Assembly: GCA_040954595.2 (NCBI GenBank)
Contig: CM082591.2
Span: 11,470,001-11,534,000, forward strand
DNA: 64,000 nt
Direction of reading: 5' to 3'
Origin: Balanoglossus misakiensis
Lineage: Eukaryota; Hemichordata
Under the pieces are notes generated by a model that worked only from the letters and a program-made list of their open reading frames with translations, was not told the origin of the DNA and searched no databases. How positions within the stretch are numbered: the first letter of the stretch is position 1; each line of letters opens with the position of its first letter. The position numbers and the translations under genes were made by a program. This document shows positions 15,001-25,139 of this stretch, piece after piece.

Positions 15001-18000
15001 GAAGCATTCATGGAAATTTTAGAACTATCCGTCGATCTACAGAGTCCATCAGAAAACTTTCTCATGCGCATAGGTCTATCGTGTATTCTGCGCATCACAA
15101 CAGATTTCCTTAAATAACGAGGCTGTGTTTGGAAGCAACCATGGAAATTTTAGAACTATCCGTCGATCTACTGAGTCTAGTGGAAAACTTTCTTATGCGC
15201 ATAGGCCTATCATGTGTTTTGCGCATCACAACAGAATTAAATTAATAAACGTAGCTGTGTTTGGAAGCAACCATGGAAATTTTAGAACTATCCGTCGATC
15301 TACTGAGTCTAGTGGAAAACTTTCTTATGCGCATAGGCCTATCATGTGTTCTGCGCATCACAACAGAATCTTGTAAACAAACGAGGATGTGTTTGGAAGC
15401 AACCATGGAAACTTTAGAACTATCCGTCAATCTACAGAGTCTAGTGGAAAACTTTCTTATCCTCATAGGCCTATCATGTGTTCTGCGCATCACAACAGAA
15501 TTTTGTAAACAAACAAGGCTGTGTTTGGAAGCAACCATGGAAACTTTAGAACTATCCGTCAATCTACAGAGTCTAGTGGAAAACTTTCTTATCCTCATAG
15601 GCCTATCATGTGTTCTGCGCATCACAACAGAATTTTGTAAACAAACAAGGCTGTGTTTGGAAGCAACCATGGAAACTTTAGAACTATCCGTCAATCTACA
15701 GAGTCTAGTGGAAAACTTTCTTATCCTCATAGGCCCATTATGTGTTCTGCGCATCACAACAGAATTTTGTAAACAAACAAGGCAACCATGGAAACTTTAG
15801 AACTATCCGTCGATCTACAGAGTCTAGTGGAAAACTTTCTTATGCGCATAGGCCTATCATGTGTTCTGCGCATCACAACAGAATTTTGTAAACAAACGTG
15901 GCTGTGTTTGGAAGCAACCATGGAAACTTTAGAACTATCCGTCGATCTACAGAGTCTAGTGGAAAACTTTCTTATGCGCATAGGCCTATCATGTGTTCTG
16001 CGCATCACAACAGAATTTTGTAAACAAACGAGGCTGTGTTTGGAAGCATCCATGGAAATTTTAGAACTATCCGTCGATCTACAGAGTCTATCAGAAAACT
16101 TTCTCATGCGCATAGGTCTATCGTGTGTTCTGCGCATCACAACAGATTTCCTTAAATAAACGAGGCTGTGTTTGGAAGCAACCATGGAAATTTTAGAACT
16201 ATCCATCGATCTACTGAGTCTAGTCGAAAACGTTCTTATGCGCATAGGCATATCTATGTGTTCTGCGCATCACAACAGAATTCGGTAAATAAACGAGGGT
16301 GTGTTTGGAAGCAACCATGGAAATTTTAGAACTATCCGTCCATCTACAGAGTCTAGTGGAAAACTTTCTTATGCGCATAGGCTTATCTATGTTTTCTACG
16401 CATCACAACAGAATTCGGTAAATAAACGAGGCTGTGTTTGGAAGCAACCATGGAAATTTTAGAACTATCCGTCCATCTACAGAGTCTAGTGGAAAACTTC
16501 CTTATGCGCTTAGGCCTATCATGTGTCCTGCGCATCACAACAGAATTCAATTAATAAACGTGGCTGTGTTTGGAAGCAACCATGGAAATTTTAGAACTAT
16601 CCGTCGATCTACAGAGTGTAGTCGAAAACTTTCTTATCCTCATAGGCCTATCATGTGTTCTGCGCATCACAACAGAATTTTGTAAACAAACAAGGCTGTG
16701 TTTGGAAGCAACCATGGAAACTTTAGAACTATCCGTCAATCTACAGAGTCTAGTGGAAAACTTTCTTATCCTCATAGGCCTATCATGTGTTCTGCGCATC
16801 ACAACAGAATTTTGTAAACAAACAAGGCTGTGTTTGGAAGCAACCATGGAAACTTTAGAACTATCCGTCAATCTACAGAGTCTAGTGGAAAACTTTCTTA
16901 TCCTCATAGGCCTATCATGTGTTCTGCGCATCACAACAGAATTTTGTAAACAAACAAGGCAACCATGGAAACTTTAGAACTATCCGTCGATCTACAGAGT
17001 CTAGTGGAAAACTTTCTTATGCGCATAGGCCTATCATGTGTTCTGCGCATCACAACAGAATTTTGTAAACAAACGTGGCTGTGTTTGGAAGCAACCATGG
17101 AAACTTTAGAACTATCCGTCGATCTACAGAGTCTAGTGGAAAACTTTCTTATGCGCATAGGCCTATCATGTGTTCTGCGCATCACAACAGAATTTTGTAA
17201 ACAAACGAGGCTGTGTTTGGAAGCATCCATGGAAATTTTAGAACTATCCGTCGATCTACAGAGTCTATCAGAAAACTTTCTCATGCGCATAGGTCTATCG
17301 TGTGTTCTGCGCATCACAACAGATTTCCTTAAATAAACGAGGCTGTGTTTGGAAGCAACCATGGAAATTTTAGAACTATCCATCGATCTACTGAGTCTAG
17401 TCGAAAACTTTCTTATGCGCATAGGCATATCTATGTGTTCTGCGCATCACAACAGAATTCGGTAAATAAACGAGGGTGTGTTTGGAAGCAACCATAGAAA
17501 TTTTAGAACTATCCGTCCATCTACAGAGTCTAGTGGAAAACTTCCTTATGCGCTTAGGCCTATCATGTGTCCTGCGCATCACAACAGAATTCAATTAATA
17601 AACGTGGCTGTGTTTGGAAGCAACCATGGAAATTTTAGAACTATCCGTCGATCTACAGAGTGTAGTCGAAAACTTTCTTATGCGCATAGACCTATCATGT
17701 GTTCTGCGAATCACAACAGATTTCCTCAAATAAACGAGGCTGTGTTTGGAAGCATTCATGGAAATTTTAGAACTATCCGTCGATCTACAGAGTCCATCAG
17801 AAAACTTTCTCATGCGCATAGGTCTATCGTGTATTCTGCGCATCACAACAGATTTCCTTAAATAACGAGGCTGTGTTTGGAAGCAACCATGGAAATTTTA
17901 GAACTATCCGTCGATCTACTGAGTCTAGTGGAAAACTTTCTTATGCGCATAGGCCTATCATGTGTTTTGCGCATCACAACAGAATTAAATTAATAAACGT

Positions 18001-19270
18001 AGCTGTGTTTGGAAGCAACCATGGAAATTTTAGAACTATCCGTCGATCTACTGAGTCTAGTGGAAAACTTTCTTATGCGCATAGGCCTATCATGTGTTCT
18101 GCGCATCACAACAGAATTTTGTAAACAAACGAGGATGTGTTTGGAAGCAACCATGGAAACTTTAGAACTATCCGTCAATCTACAGAGTCTAGTGGAAAAC
18201 TTTCTTATCCTCATAGGCCTATCATGTGTTCTGCGCATCACAACAGAATTTTGTAAACAAACAAGGCTGTGTTTGGAAGCAACCATGGAAACTTTAGAAC
18301 TATCCGTCAATCTACAGAGTCTAGTGGAAAACTTTCTTATCCTCATAGGCCTATCATGTGTTCTGCGCATCACAACAGAATTTTGTAAACAAACAAGGCT
18401 GTGTTTGGAAGCAACCATGGAAACTTTAGAACTATCCGTCAATCTACAGAGTCTAGTGGAAAACTTTCTTATCCTCATAGGCCTATCATGTGTTCTGCGC
18501 ATCACAACAGAATTTTGTAAACAAACAAGGCAACCATGGAAACTTTAGAACTATCCGTCGATCTACAGAGTCTAGTGGAAAACTTTCTTATGCGCATAGG
18601 CCTATCATGTGTTCTGCGCATCACAACAGAATTTTGTAAACAAACGAGGCTGTGTTTGGAAGCAACCATGGAAATTTTAGAACTATCCGTCGATCTACAG
18701 AGTGTAGTCGAAAACTTTCTTATGCGCATAGACCTATCATGTGTTCTGCGCATCACAACAGAATTTTGTAAACAAACGAGGCTGTGTTTGGGAGCAACCA
18801 TGGAAACTTTAGAACTACCCGTCGATCTACAGAGTCCAGTGGAAAACTTTCTTATGCGCATAGACCTATCATATGTTCTGCGCATCACAACAGAATTTTG
18901 TAAACAGACGAGGCTGTGTTTGGAAGCAACCATGGAAACTTTAGAACTATCCGTCGATCTACAGAGTCTAGTGGAAAACTGTTTTATGCGCATAGGCCTA
19001 TCATGTATTCTGCGCATCACAACAGATTTCCTTAAATAACGAGGCTGTGTTTGGAAGCAACCATGGAAATTTTAGAACTATCCGTCGATCTACTGAGTGT
19101 AGTGGAAAACTTTCTTATGCACATAGGCCTATCATGTGTTTTGCGCATCACAACAGAATTAAATTAATAAACGTAGCTGTGTTTGGAAGCAACCATGGAA
19201 ATTTTAGAACTATCCGTCGATCTACTGAGTCTAGTGGAAAACTTTCTTATGCGCATAGTCTATCATGTGT
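1..19270. repeat. 132-bp satellite array (about 146 monomers)
   Basis: The whole stretch is head-to-tail copies of one monomer, recognised by a GTGTTTGGAAGCAACCATGG head and a core containing the overlapping palindromes ATGCGCAT and ATAGGCCTAT. Successive heads fall at 129, 261, 393, 529, 660 and 792, so the usual period is 132 bp, with 131, 136 and 120-bp variants. Monomers differ mainly at the 3' end (TTTTGTAAACAAACG, TAAATTAATAAACG, TTCCTTAAATAACG or TCGGTAAATAAACG types) and at a few internal sites, giving sub-families that recur in a fixed order (higher-order repeats). Because 132 is a multiple of three, fortuitous reading frames of up to 179 codons run across units on both strands; I do not call them genes. 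The array starts before the window and ends in a cut monomer near 19270. Pericentromeric or subtelomeric satellite is the plain reading; its location on the chromosome cannot be seen. Confidence 0.97.
6750..15157. repeat. Tandem higher-order repeat, period 4327 bp
   Basis: Positions about 6750-10830 recur at about 11077-15157 with an offset of exactly 4327 bp. Private variants are shared at the same offset: the AACCG change at 9381/13708, the GAAAACGTTTTT change at 9892/14219 and the ATGTGCAT change at 10342/14669. The left edge is where the first copy has GAAATTTT and the second GAAACTTT; the right edge is where ACTAACCG meets ACTATCCG. Shorter offsets (1717 bp from 4346 to 6063, 1454 bp from 1188 to 2642, 1449 bp from 9086 to 10535) show older duplications inside the array. 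Sharing of private variants points to recent unequal exchange or amplification of multi-monomer blocks. Confidence 0.9.
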
Positions 19271-19293
19271 GATAATTACATATAATCGCATGG

Positions 19294-19660
19294 GTTGCGC
19301 CTATCGACACGATATTCGTGTGGATAAGGGAAAAAAATGCTTTATCAACACGACCACCGTGTCGATAAGTAAGAAAAACTACGTATCGACACGAAAATCG
19401 TGTCGATAACGTGTTTTTTTTCTAATCGACACGGTGATCATGTCAATAAGAAGCATTTTCAGCTCATTTGCACGATCACTACCGTGTCGATAAGAAAAAA
19501 AAACACGTTATCGACCCGATTTTCGTGTCGATACGTAGTTTTTCTTACTTATCGACACGGTAAAGCATTTTGTGCTTATCATCGTGTGGGTAAGCAATTT
19601 CAGTTCCGACAGGATGGTCGTGTCGATAAGAAAAACAAACGGATTATCGACACGATGTGT
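19294..19660. repeat. Cluster of short palindromes with TATCGACACG/CGTGTCGATA arms, part 1
   Basis: About eleven occurrences of TATCGACAC or its complement GTGTCGATA, some with one change, lie within 370 bp, mostly paired as inverted repeats with 4-8 base spacers. The clearest pair is TATCGACACG at 19383 facing CGTGTCGATA at 19399. Other pairs begin near 19303, 19424 and 19508. The copies differ in their spacers, so this is not a simple tandem repeat. I do not recognise the family. It directly follows the satellite. Confidence 0.75.
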
Positions 19661-19679
19661 CTTGCTGTGGACGTACATT

Positions 19680-19950
19680 ATAAAAAATGAATGTAGCGGG
19701 AAAAGGGGTAGGGGTGGGGAAGAGGGTGAGAGAGAAGAGAAAAATTACTAAGTAGACAGACAGAAGGAAAAAGAAAAAAGAAAAAAAAAAAACGCGACAA
19801 AACTCGTTTCGAACGCACGCACTCCGCCGGAAGAGCATTTACCATGACTAAGCCTGCCCACGTCACAACCGTCACTTCGCTAACCCAGTACACCATGAAT
19901 TTATTGTTCAAAATGAAGAAAATAAGCTACATAAATCAAACAAATGCTGC

Positions 19951-20014
<64 letters not shown>

Positions 20015-20300
20015 GAACATGTTTTAAGCTACGCGTGCGATTTATTTGTTTAATGTTCTCTGATTGGATTTTTTTACAGTTTGAGTTGAACACGTAAATA
20101 TTGGGAACACTATTTCATTGGTTGTTTATTATAAAAAGGTGATTGGATTTCATGGCGTTAACACGTAGTGACTGTAGGGGCCGGGGAACGACACACTTTT
20201 TTTGTCACACGAGGAAAATTGATTTCAACACGAAAGCCGTACATTTGAGAACATTTGCTGAAGCAAACGGGTGACATTAGTGTAAATTTTGTTTTTAATC
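19680..20300. other. Unassigned spacer with microsatellite and TATA-like sequences
   Basis: Between the two palindrome clusters lies a purine-rich stretch (19697-19795), a (GTT)n run and two TATAAAAA-type sequences (19679, 20132). No protein-coding region with recognisable content is seen; frames through the GTT run give only poly-valine or poly-glutamine. Confidence 0.5.
19946..20015. repeat. (GTT)n / (AAC)n microsatellite
   Basis: About 22 uninterrupted GTT units. It reads as a poly-glutamine-like frame on the minus strand, but no surrounding gene supports translation. Confidence 0.95.
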
Positions 20301-20309
20301 GCAAGGTCA

Positions 20310-20402
20310 TCGTGATCGTGTCGATAAGGTGCTTTAATGCACCTATCGACACGGTCGTCGTGTCGAGGCACCTATCGACACGGTAGTCGTGTCGATAGTC
20401 AC
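20310..20402. repeat. Cluster of short palindromes with TATCGACACG/CGTGTCGATA arms, part 2
   Basis: Five further copies of the motif seen at 19294-19660, arranged as CGTGTCGATAAG, then CACCTATCGACACGG facing CGTGTCGAGG, then CACCTATCGACACGG facing CGTGTCGATAG. The CACC-CTATCGACACGGT unit is directly repeated 30 bp apart. Confidence 0.7.
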
Positions 20403-20445
20403 AACGAATCCCATGATATCTTTCTTTGTTTGACGTCATCGTATA

Positions 20446-20514
20446 CGAGTGGTTTTCGCGAGCAGTGCAACTTCGAGCCGCAGGCGAGAAGTTGTACGCG
20501 TCCGCGAAAACCAC
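20446..20514. repeat. Imperfect inverted repeat (hairpin)
   Basis: GTGGTTTTCGCG on the left is complementary to CGCGAAAACCAC on the right, and inner arms GCAACTTC/GAAGTTGT continue the stem around GAGCCGCAGGCGAG. The inner motif resembles GAGCCGTCAGGCGAG inside the foldback element at 34536-34675, so both may be MITE cores. Confidence 0.65.
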
Positions 20515-20650
20515 GATTATATATTTATCACATGAACAGTCTTCTTATTTTTCGTTAGAAGAGGCAGGACTAAAAAAATTCAGTACCTTGCAACAATTTT
20601 GGAGCGGTGTCGTATTTTACTGAGCGGGATTATTTCCCCCAGGAGATATA

Positions 20651-20710
20651 TGTTGGGAGATTTTATGAATGATCAGCGAATGATCAGCGATAGTTCATCA
20701 TCTCCCAACA
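20651..20710. repeat. Small hairpin, arms TGTTGGGAGAT
   Basis: TGTTGGGAGAT at 20651 is complementary to ATCTCCCAACA ending at 20710. The loop contains two direct copies of AATGATCAGCGA. No element could be assigned. Confidence 0.6.
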
Positions 20711-20714
20711 AGTC

Positions 20715-21793
20715 GCCCCGTTGAGTTCCGTTCGCTCGAAGTTCGGCCTTAAACAAATGTAATCAATTCTCTAACAATTTTACTGCAACCTGTTGCCACG
20801 TCTTATACATTTCGTTGACCGGTGGAATATAGAGGTTCAGTCGTCACGCTGAACTGGCTCGAAACAATTGCCCACACTGATTCGACTCGTACCGGACTTG
20901 CGCCTAGCCTAGGCTATGTACACCTGACCCAAAACTTTGACAGCCACGATCGTCCATGATCGTTGCGTCGACTGTCTTCTTTCCAAATTCCACCTTTCTG
21001 TTTTGAGCTTACAAAGCGTTATTGTCATGGAACCGTCATTTTTTTTATTTCATTTCTGTATTGTAAATGCCGCGCGCTACACGTACTGTTTCTGTTTGAC
21101 AACAAAGCTACGGCGATCGGTGGAAATAGTTCCGGTTGATGACGTAACACAGGGGTGATCTGGATTTTTGATCTGTCCTGGTCTACGTCACACAGGTGGT
21201 GATCAGGACCAGTTCATGTGATAATTGTTGCTATTCTGTTCTCTTGCTTTGGCTGTTCTGTTCTCTGTTTTTGCATGTTCTCGGGCACATTAGCTGGGAA
21301 CAACTGGTCAGATTGCTTTAAAGGTTTTGTTGTGAATCTCACCTTAGTGATTAGACGCACTAAGGTGAGACATCGGCGATCACAACATTTTTGACCTAAT
21401 ATCATGAATTCTCTATTTTTTATGATTTTTGTCTTTTTAAAACATCTATGAAAGGTTATTTGCTGATTTCTTTGAAATTTAGTGTAAAGCTTCCTATAGG
21501 TGATGTTAGTTTTTTTCTGAAATTGTTGCAAAGTTTGCATATTTGTAATTATGGGCCAAATTTTGCAATTTTTGGTTAACAATCGTTTAGAAGTTTTTTT
21601 CTTGTCAGATTGCTTTGAACTTTGGTAATCATGTTCCTCATGGTGATTGAAGTATGATGTTGTCCAATTTTGGTGATATTTGCATATTTGTGTTTGGCAG
21701 TTTGGGGCAGTTTTTGAAATTAGGTCATATATGCTCATTTGGTATAAGGTCATTAACAAGAAACTAAGTAAAAAACTTGGCAATGCTTCCTAC
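20715..21793. other. Unassigned region
   Basis: No conserved coding region was recognised. The longest frame (minus strand, 21214-21783, 189 codons, lysine- and glutamine-rich) has no family signature that I know and lies in AT-rich sequence, so I leave it uncalled. Confidence 0.4.
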
Positions 21794-21796
21794 TTA

Positions 21797-22748
21797 GGGA
21801 CCGTTCAGTTCTTACGGCAGGGGGGGGCGGCAAGTTTGTGTCATCGGTTCTCAAAATCAGGCCGACCCCCCCCTCCCCTTCACCCAGGACCAAAAAATGA
21901 TAACCCCCCCCCCTTTGACAGACGCAAAAATATGACGATCCCCCCCCCACGCCGAAAACATTCGCCGTCCTGATCCTATGTACACTGTATGCAATAAAGG
22001 GAATGAGGCTCCTCACACCTCAATTATAAATTTCTTAAAGTATTATTGAAGTATATAATAGTATATCGTTGCAATAAAGAAATCTATGAACAAATTAAAA
22101 TGACAAGTCAATACAATAGTATTGAGAAAAGTGGCAGGGGTGGGCGTGGGAGGGGGTGTCCCCCTCCCACATCAGAAAATTTTGTAAAATATGTAGCGCA
22201 AAGTTGCATTTTAATGAACTCAAAAGCAAATTATCTCAATGTTTGGGAGGACCAATTTTACTTTTTGCCACTCCACTCAAAGTTAGAAGATTTGGCGTCA
22301 TCTTCGTCGTGACATTATTTATAAAACTTCTAGTATATAGAAGATGCAGCGCGAAACTATCAGTTATGCAAAATGGTTTAAACAATTATTCTCCTTTATG
22401 TATTCACTTTGTTAAATATTATCATCGTTGGGGTTGGGGTGGCAAGCAGTCTGCCCTGGTACACTAGACAAACCAGCAAAAAAATGCAATGTGGCGGAGA
22501 ATGAAGGGAGTGGGCGTGGGAGGGGGTGTCCCCCTCCCACATTAGAAAATTTTGTAAAATAAAGGGTGCGAAACTGCAATTTTGTAGACTCAAAAGCAAA
22601 AGTTCGGTGGCAAAAGTATGTGACCCCCCCTAAACGTTGAAAAAAAACAGATGACCCCCCCCCCCTTTGTGGACTTCAAAATTTAAGTGACCCCCTCCCC
22701 CTGGATTTTGCCGGCCCCCCCCCCCGGCCGTAAAAACTGAACGGTCCC
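21797..22748. mobile_element. PIF/Harbinger-like non-autonomous element, long copy
   Basis: The element begins GGGACCGTTCAGTTCTTACGG and ends with the complement CCGTAAAAACTGAACGGTCCC. It is flanked on both sides by TTA (21794-21796 and 22749-22751). A 3-bp TWA duplication with GGG-starting inverted repeats is the hallmark of PIF/Harbinger. The interior is rich in C or G runs and contains a direct duplication: a block starting near 22138 and one near 22510 share GTGGGCGTGGGAGGGGGTGT followed by CCCCCTCCCACATYAG. No transposase is present. A 97-bp relative lies at 42728-42824. Confidence 0.85.
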
Positions 22749-22751
22749 TTA

Positions 22752-23260
22752 GAGCACAAGTGTAAAAAAACAACAACTAGTTTCTGTTGCGTTACCAGCT
22801 TTCATTGAGGAGTAACAGCGCCCGCAAGTTAGATTTTCAGAAAATTGGATCAAATTCATAATGAGTTGAATTGAATTGACGTTTATTCCCCTAGGAACAA
22901 TTTATCGACTACAAACTTTGTTTGACAGGTAAAGTTTAAGACCACTCGACCAACGCAGAGCGAAGTTGTCAAAATCGACGAAACAAAGCGAGAAAAACGG
23001 CAATTTGCGCTGTCGACACATTTCTTCTCCTGCCTCTAATTATCGACCCCAGAAAACCCCCTCCCCCAAAACAAACAAACAATATATCAATTAGGGGTCA
23101 TCAAATAACTAGACTATGCAAAGGACATGATAGAATCAAACCCGACGATGGAAAAACAGCAGAAAAACTTCGCCGATTCCGAGGTAAACGCATCCCGTGT
23201 TGTTTCTTGTGCACATGTTACATAATATGCTAATGACTCACATGACATTATTTTAATCAT
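22752..23260. other. Unassigned region left of the tyrosine-recombinase element
   Basis: Nothing recognisable. The reverse-transcriptase part expected upstream of the RNase H domain at 23271 is not visible here, so the retroelement is 5'-truncated. Confidence 0.4.
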
Positions 23261-23270
23261 ATGCTGATGA

Positions 23271-24075
23271 CGTATCAGGACAGCTATGGTGGATTGTTCG
23301 GTGTGCAGAAAATCCAAGAAAAATTCGTCAATGAGATTCCCGCCTACACCCCTCAAACCTCTTCTATTAACTGGAGGGAGCTTTACGCTATCGTGCGTGC
23401 TGCAGACACGTGGGTAGCTCTGGACTTGTGCGCTGTTTGGGTCTACGCTGCTCTCCGTGGGGACGGAGAGCAGCGTAGACCCAAACAGCGCATAAGTCCC
23501 GAGCTAACACGTGGGGAGCCCACTTCAAAGGACGGAAAATCCTTTTCCACTGTGATAATTCTTCTGTTGTTGCAATGATCCGCAGTGGTTCATCTCGAAA
23601 AGTGTGCATCCCTTCTTCGAAAACTATTCTTCATTTGTGCCAGAGACAATTTCCTGATGAATGCTATACATATTGCAGGCAGCAAAAACACTATTGCTGA
23701 TGCTCTATCTCGATACAAGCATGGAGGTACCTCCATGATACAAGTAACACTGATTTGCTTCCTTCACAGGGAATGGTACTTCCCATGACCACTGGTGGTT
23801 ACAAGCATGCAAACTCGTCGGCAGTGCTTATTCAGCCAACACAGATGGTACATATGGCTCAGGTCAAAAAACTTACCTTCAGTTTTGTGATACAGTAGAC
23901 GCATTACCATTCCCAGCATCAGAGAATGTTCTACTTATGTTTATTGCATACCTTCAAGAGGAAAGGAAACTAAAGTACAGCTCCGTTGTGACATACCTCT
24001 ATTCAGTTCGATCAATGCAAATCCAGCAAGGCTTACCTGATCCATTGCAGGACCGTCGCCGCATTAACCTTGCAC
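23271..24075 (+). pseudogene. DIRS/Ngaro-like retroelement: RNase H and start of tyrosine recombinase
   Basis: The first part reads as RNase H: a YGGLFG segment, then SINWRELYAIVRAADTWG, then (after an insertion) FHCDNSSVVAMIRSGSS and IHIAGSKNTIADALSR, the order and motifs typical of RNase H in tyrosine-recombinase retroelements. From about 23790 a second region reads as the N-terminal core-binding domain of a tyrosine recombinase (YGSGQKTYLQFCDTV, then SVVTYLYSVRSMQIQQGLP). The element is interrupted at 23415-23506 by a palindromic MITE and at 24076 by a Gypsy element. The reverse transcriptase is missing on the left. It is not functional. Family assignment rests on RNase H plus recombinase order; Ngaro versus DIRS cannot be decided here. 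Confidence 0.8.
23415..23506. mobile_element. 92-bp near-perfect palindromic MITE with 9-bp TSD
   Basis: The insert starts TAGCTCTGGACTTGTGCGC and ends with the near-complement GCGCATAAGTCCCGAGCTA. The inner arms of 37 bp (23422-23458 and 23463-23499) differ at one position around a GGGG loop. It is flanked by ACACGTGGG on both sides (23406-23414 and 23507-23515). Removing one copy of the 9-mer and the insert leaves the RNase H frame continuous, which shows a clean insertion. Nine-base duplications suggest a Mutator-like (MULE) transposase acting in trans. Confidence 0.88.
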
Positions 24076-24253
24076 TGTTGGCAGTCTAGCGCCCTCTAGT
24101 TACTAGTTCTATGTGACTTCCGGTTATGTTAAGCAGGGTTCAATCCTGATTGTAATGGCGTCCCGCCCATGCACATGTAGCCTGTAGAATAAAGCAATTC
24201 AATCACACTACGGTCGTCCCGTGCGTTGTGTCACCCCGCAGTGAGCAGGAAAC
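24076..24253 (+). repeat. 5' LTR of Gypsy A copy 1
   Basis: 178 bp beginning TGTTGGCAG and ending GGAAAC. It contains an AATAAA signal (24188). The 3' LTR matches at all but one base. Confidence 0.95.
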
Positions 24254-24254
24254 T

Positions 24255-24272
24255 TGGTGTCAGAAGTGGGAT
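24255..24272 (+). promoter_or_regulatory. Primer-binding site of Gypsy A
   Basis: TGGTGTCAGAAGTGGGAT starts one base after the LTR, as expected for a site complementary to a tRNA 3' end (TGG pairs with CCA). It looks like a leucine tRNA end from memory; this was not checked. Confidence 0.75.
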
Positions 24273-24350
24273 TCACCGAACCAAACAGACAACCCCCAAC
24301 TGTGAGTACAAGCGAAAACAGACCCCACCGTCCGATCAACAAATTCCAGC

Positions 24351-25139
24351 ATGACCTCTAACTTGAAACGGCCAGAGCTGAAACTACTCGGCAACATATC
24401 CGAGAACTTCAAGAACTTTGAGCTCCGATTTAATGACTACTGCGTACAAGCTGACTATCGGGACCTTACAAAGGATCAATACAATGAACAGTCGGAATAC
24501 TATAAGAAGCCCCAACTCGAGATAGCTGCACTGAGGTCAGCCATGCCCGATGAAGCCCTACAGGTAATACGCTACACAATCGAACCCCAGATACCTGCCA
24601 CTGATAAACTCAAACCCTGGATATGGATGGAAAAGCTCCGCACCCATTATACCGGTTCAGCCGGGAGCTCCCTCATGACTGATAGATTCAAATTTTGGAA
24701 CTCGAGCCAAAATTCTCATGACTCAGTACAAGACTGGGAAGTAAAAGTACGACAAGCAGGCAGCCTGTGTGAGTTCGAAGGCCTAGCAGATGAGATGTGC
24801 AGAGATAAATTCGTGTTCGGTCTACATGACAGCGCCATCCGTACGGAGCTACTCAAAACGCATTTAAAAGCAAATAGCTCGAATAAATCTATGTCCAATG
24901 TTGTTGCTGATGCCAAAGCACTTGAGGCCGCTAAAAGGGCAAACAAACTAATTGTTGACACTTCAAGAGGAATTGAGGAACAGGTGAATTGGACCAAACA
25001 CCGTGATATGAGACTGAAACGAGAACCAGGGACGTGCCACTGGTGCGGAGACCGGCGTGGCAGCCATCCATGGAAAATTTGCCCCGCCAAAGGCAAGAAA
25101 TGCACAAGATGTGGGGGAAACGATCACTTCGCTATCTAG
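24351..25139 (+). CDS. Gypsy A gag-like protein (interrupted)
   Basis: The frame codes for 262 residues. The N-terminal part has the helix-rich, tryptophan-containing look of retrotransposon capsid (around residues 90-130, with WIWMEKLRTHY). The C-terminus has paired zinc-binding cysteines: CHWC followed by H and C, then CTRCGGNDHF, where the frame ends at a stop (25137) before the last cysteine of the second knuckle. That cysteine is present one frame over, within the overlapping pol frame (25057 onward). The break therefore falls inside the knuckle and looks like a small insertion in a gag-pol frame that was once continuous, not a programmed shift. Gag would package the element RNA and form particles. 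The start at 24351 follows the primer site by about 80 bp. Confidence 0.85.
   Translation: MTSNLKRPELKLLGNISENFKNFELRFNDYCVQADYRDLTKDQYNEQSEYYKKPQLEIAALRSAMPDEALQVIRYTIEPQIPATDKLKPWIWMEKLRTHYTGSAGSSLMTDRFKFWNSSQNSHDSVQDWEVKVRQAGSLCEFEGLADEMCRDKFVFGLHDSAIRTELLKTHLKANSSNKSMSNVVADAKALEAAKRANKLIVDTSRGIEEQVNWTKHRDMRLKREPGTCHWCGDRRGSHPWKICPAKGKKCTRCGGNDHFAI

Noticed and set aside
15261-15800. Long plus-strand frame (179 codons) with a 44-residue repeat in the satellite
   Set aside because: Such frames occur on both strands and in several phases across the array, end at variable monomer ends, and follow from the 132-bp period; no evidence for translation.
1-19270. CRISPR-like array
   Set aside because: Monomers are contiguous near-identical 132-bp units without unique spacers, and the genome is eukaryotic.
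19844-20093. Poly-valine / poly-glutamine frames through the GTT tract
   Set aside because: They are translations of a microsatellite with no supporting gene structure.
21214-21783. Minus-strand frame of 189 codons
   Set aside because: Composition is lysine/asparagine-rich as expected for AT-rich DNA; no known motif, no splice or promoter support.
23388-23609. Minus-strand frame across the 23415-23506 palindrome sharing residues with the plus-strand frame
   Set aside because: The shared peptide arises because the insert is a palindrome, so both strands encode the same residues.
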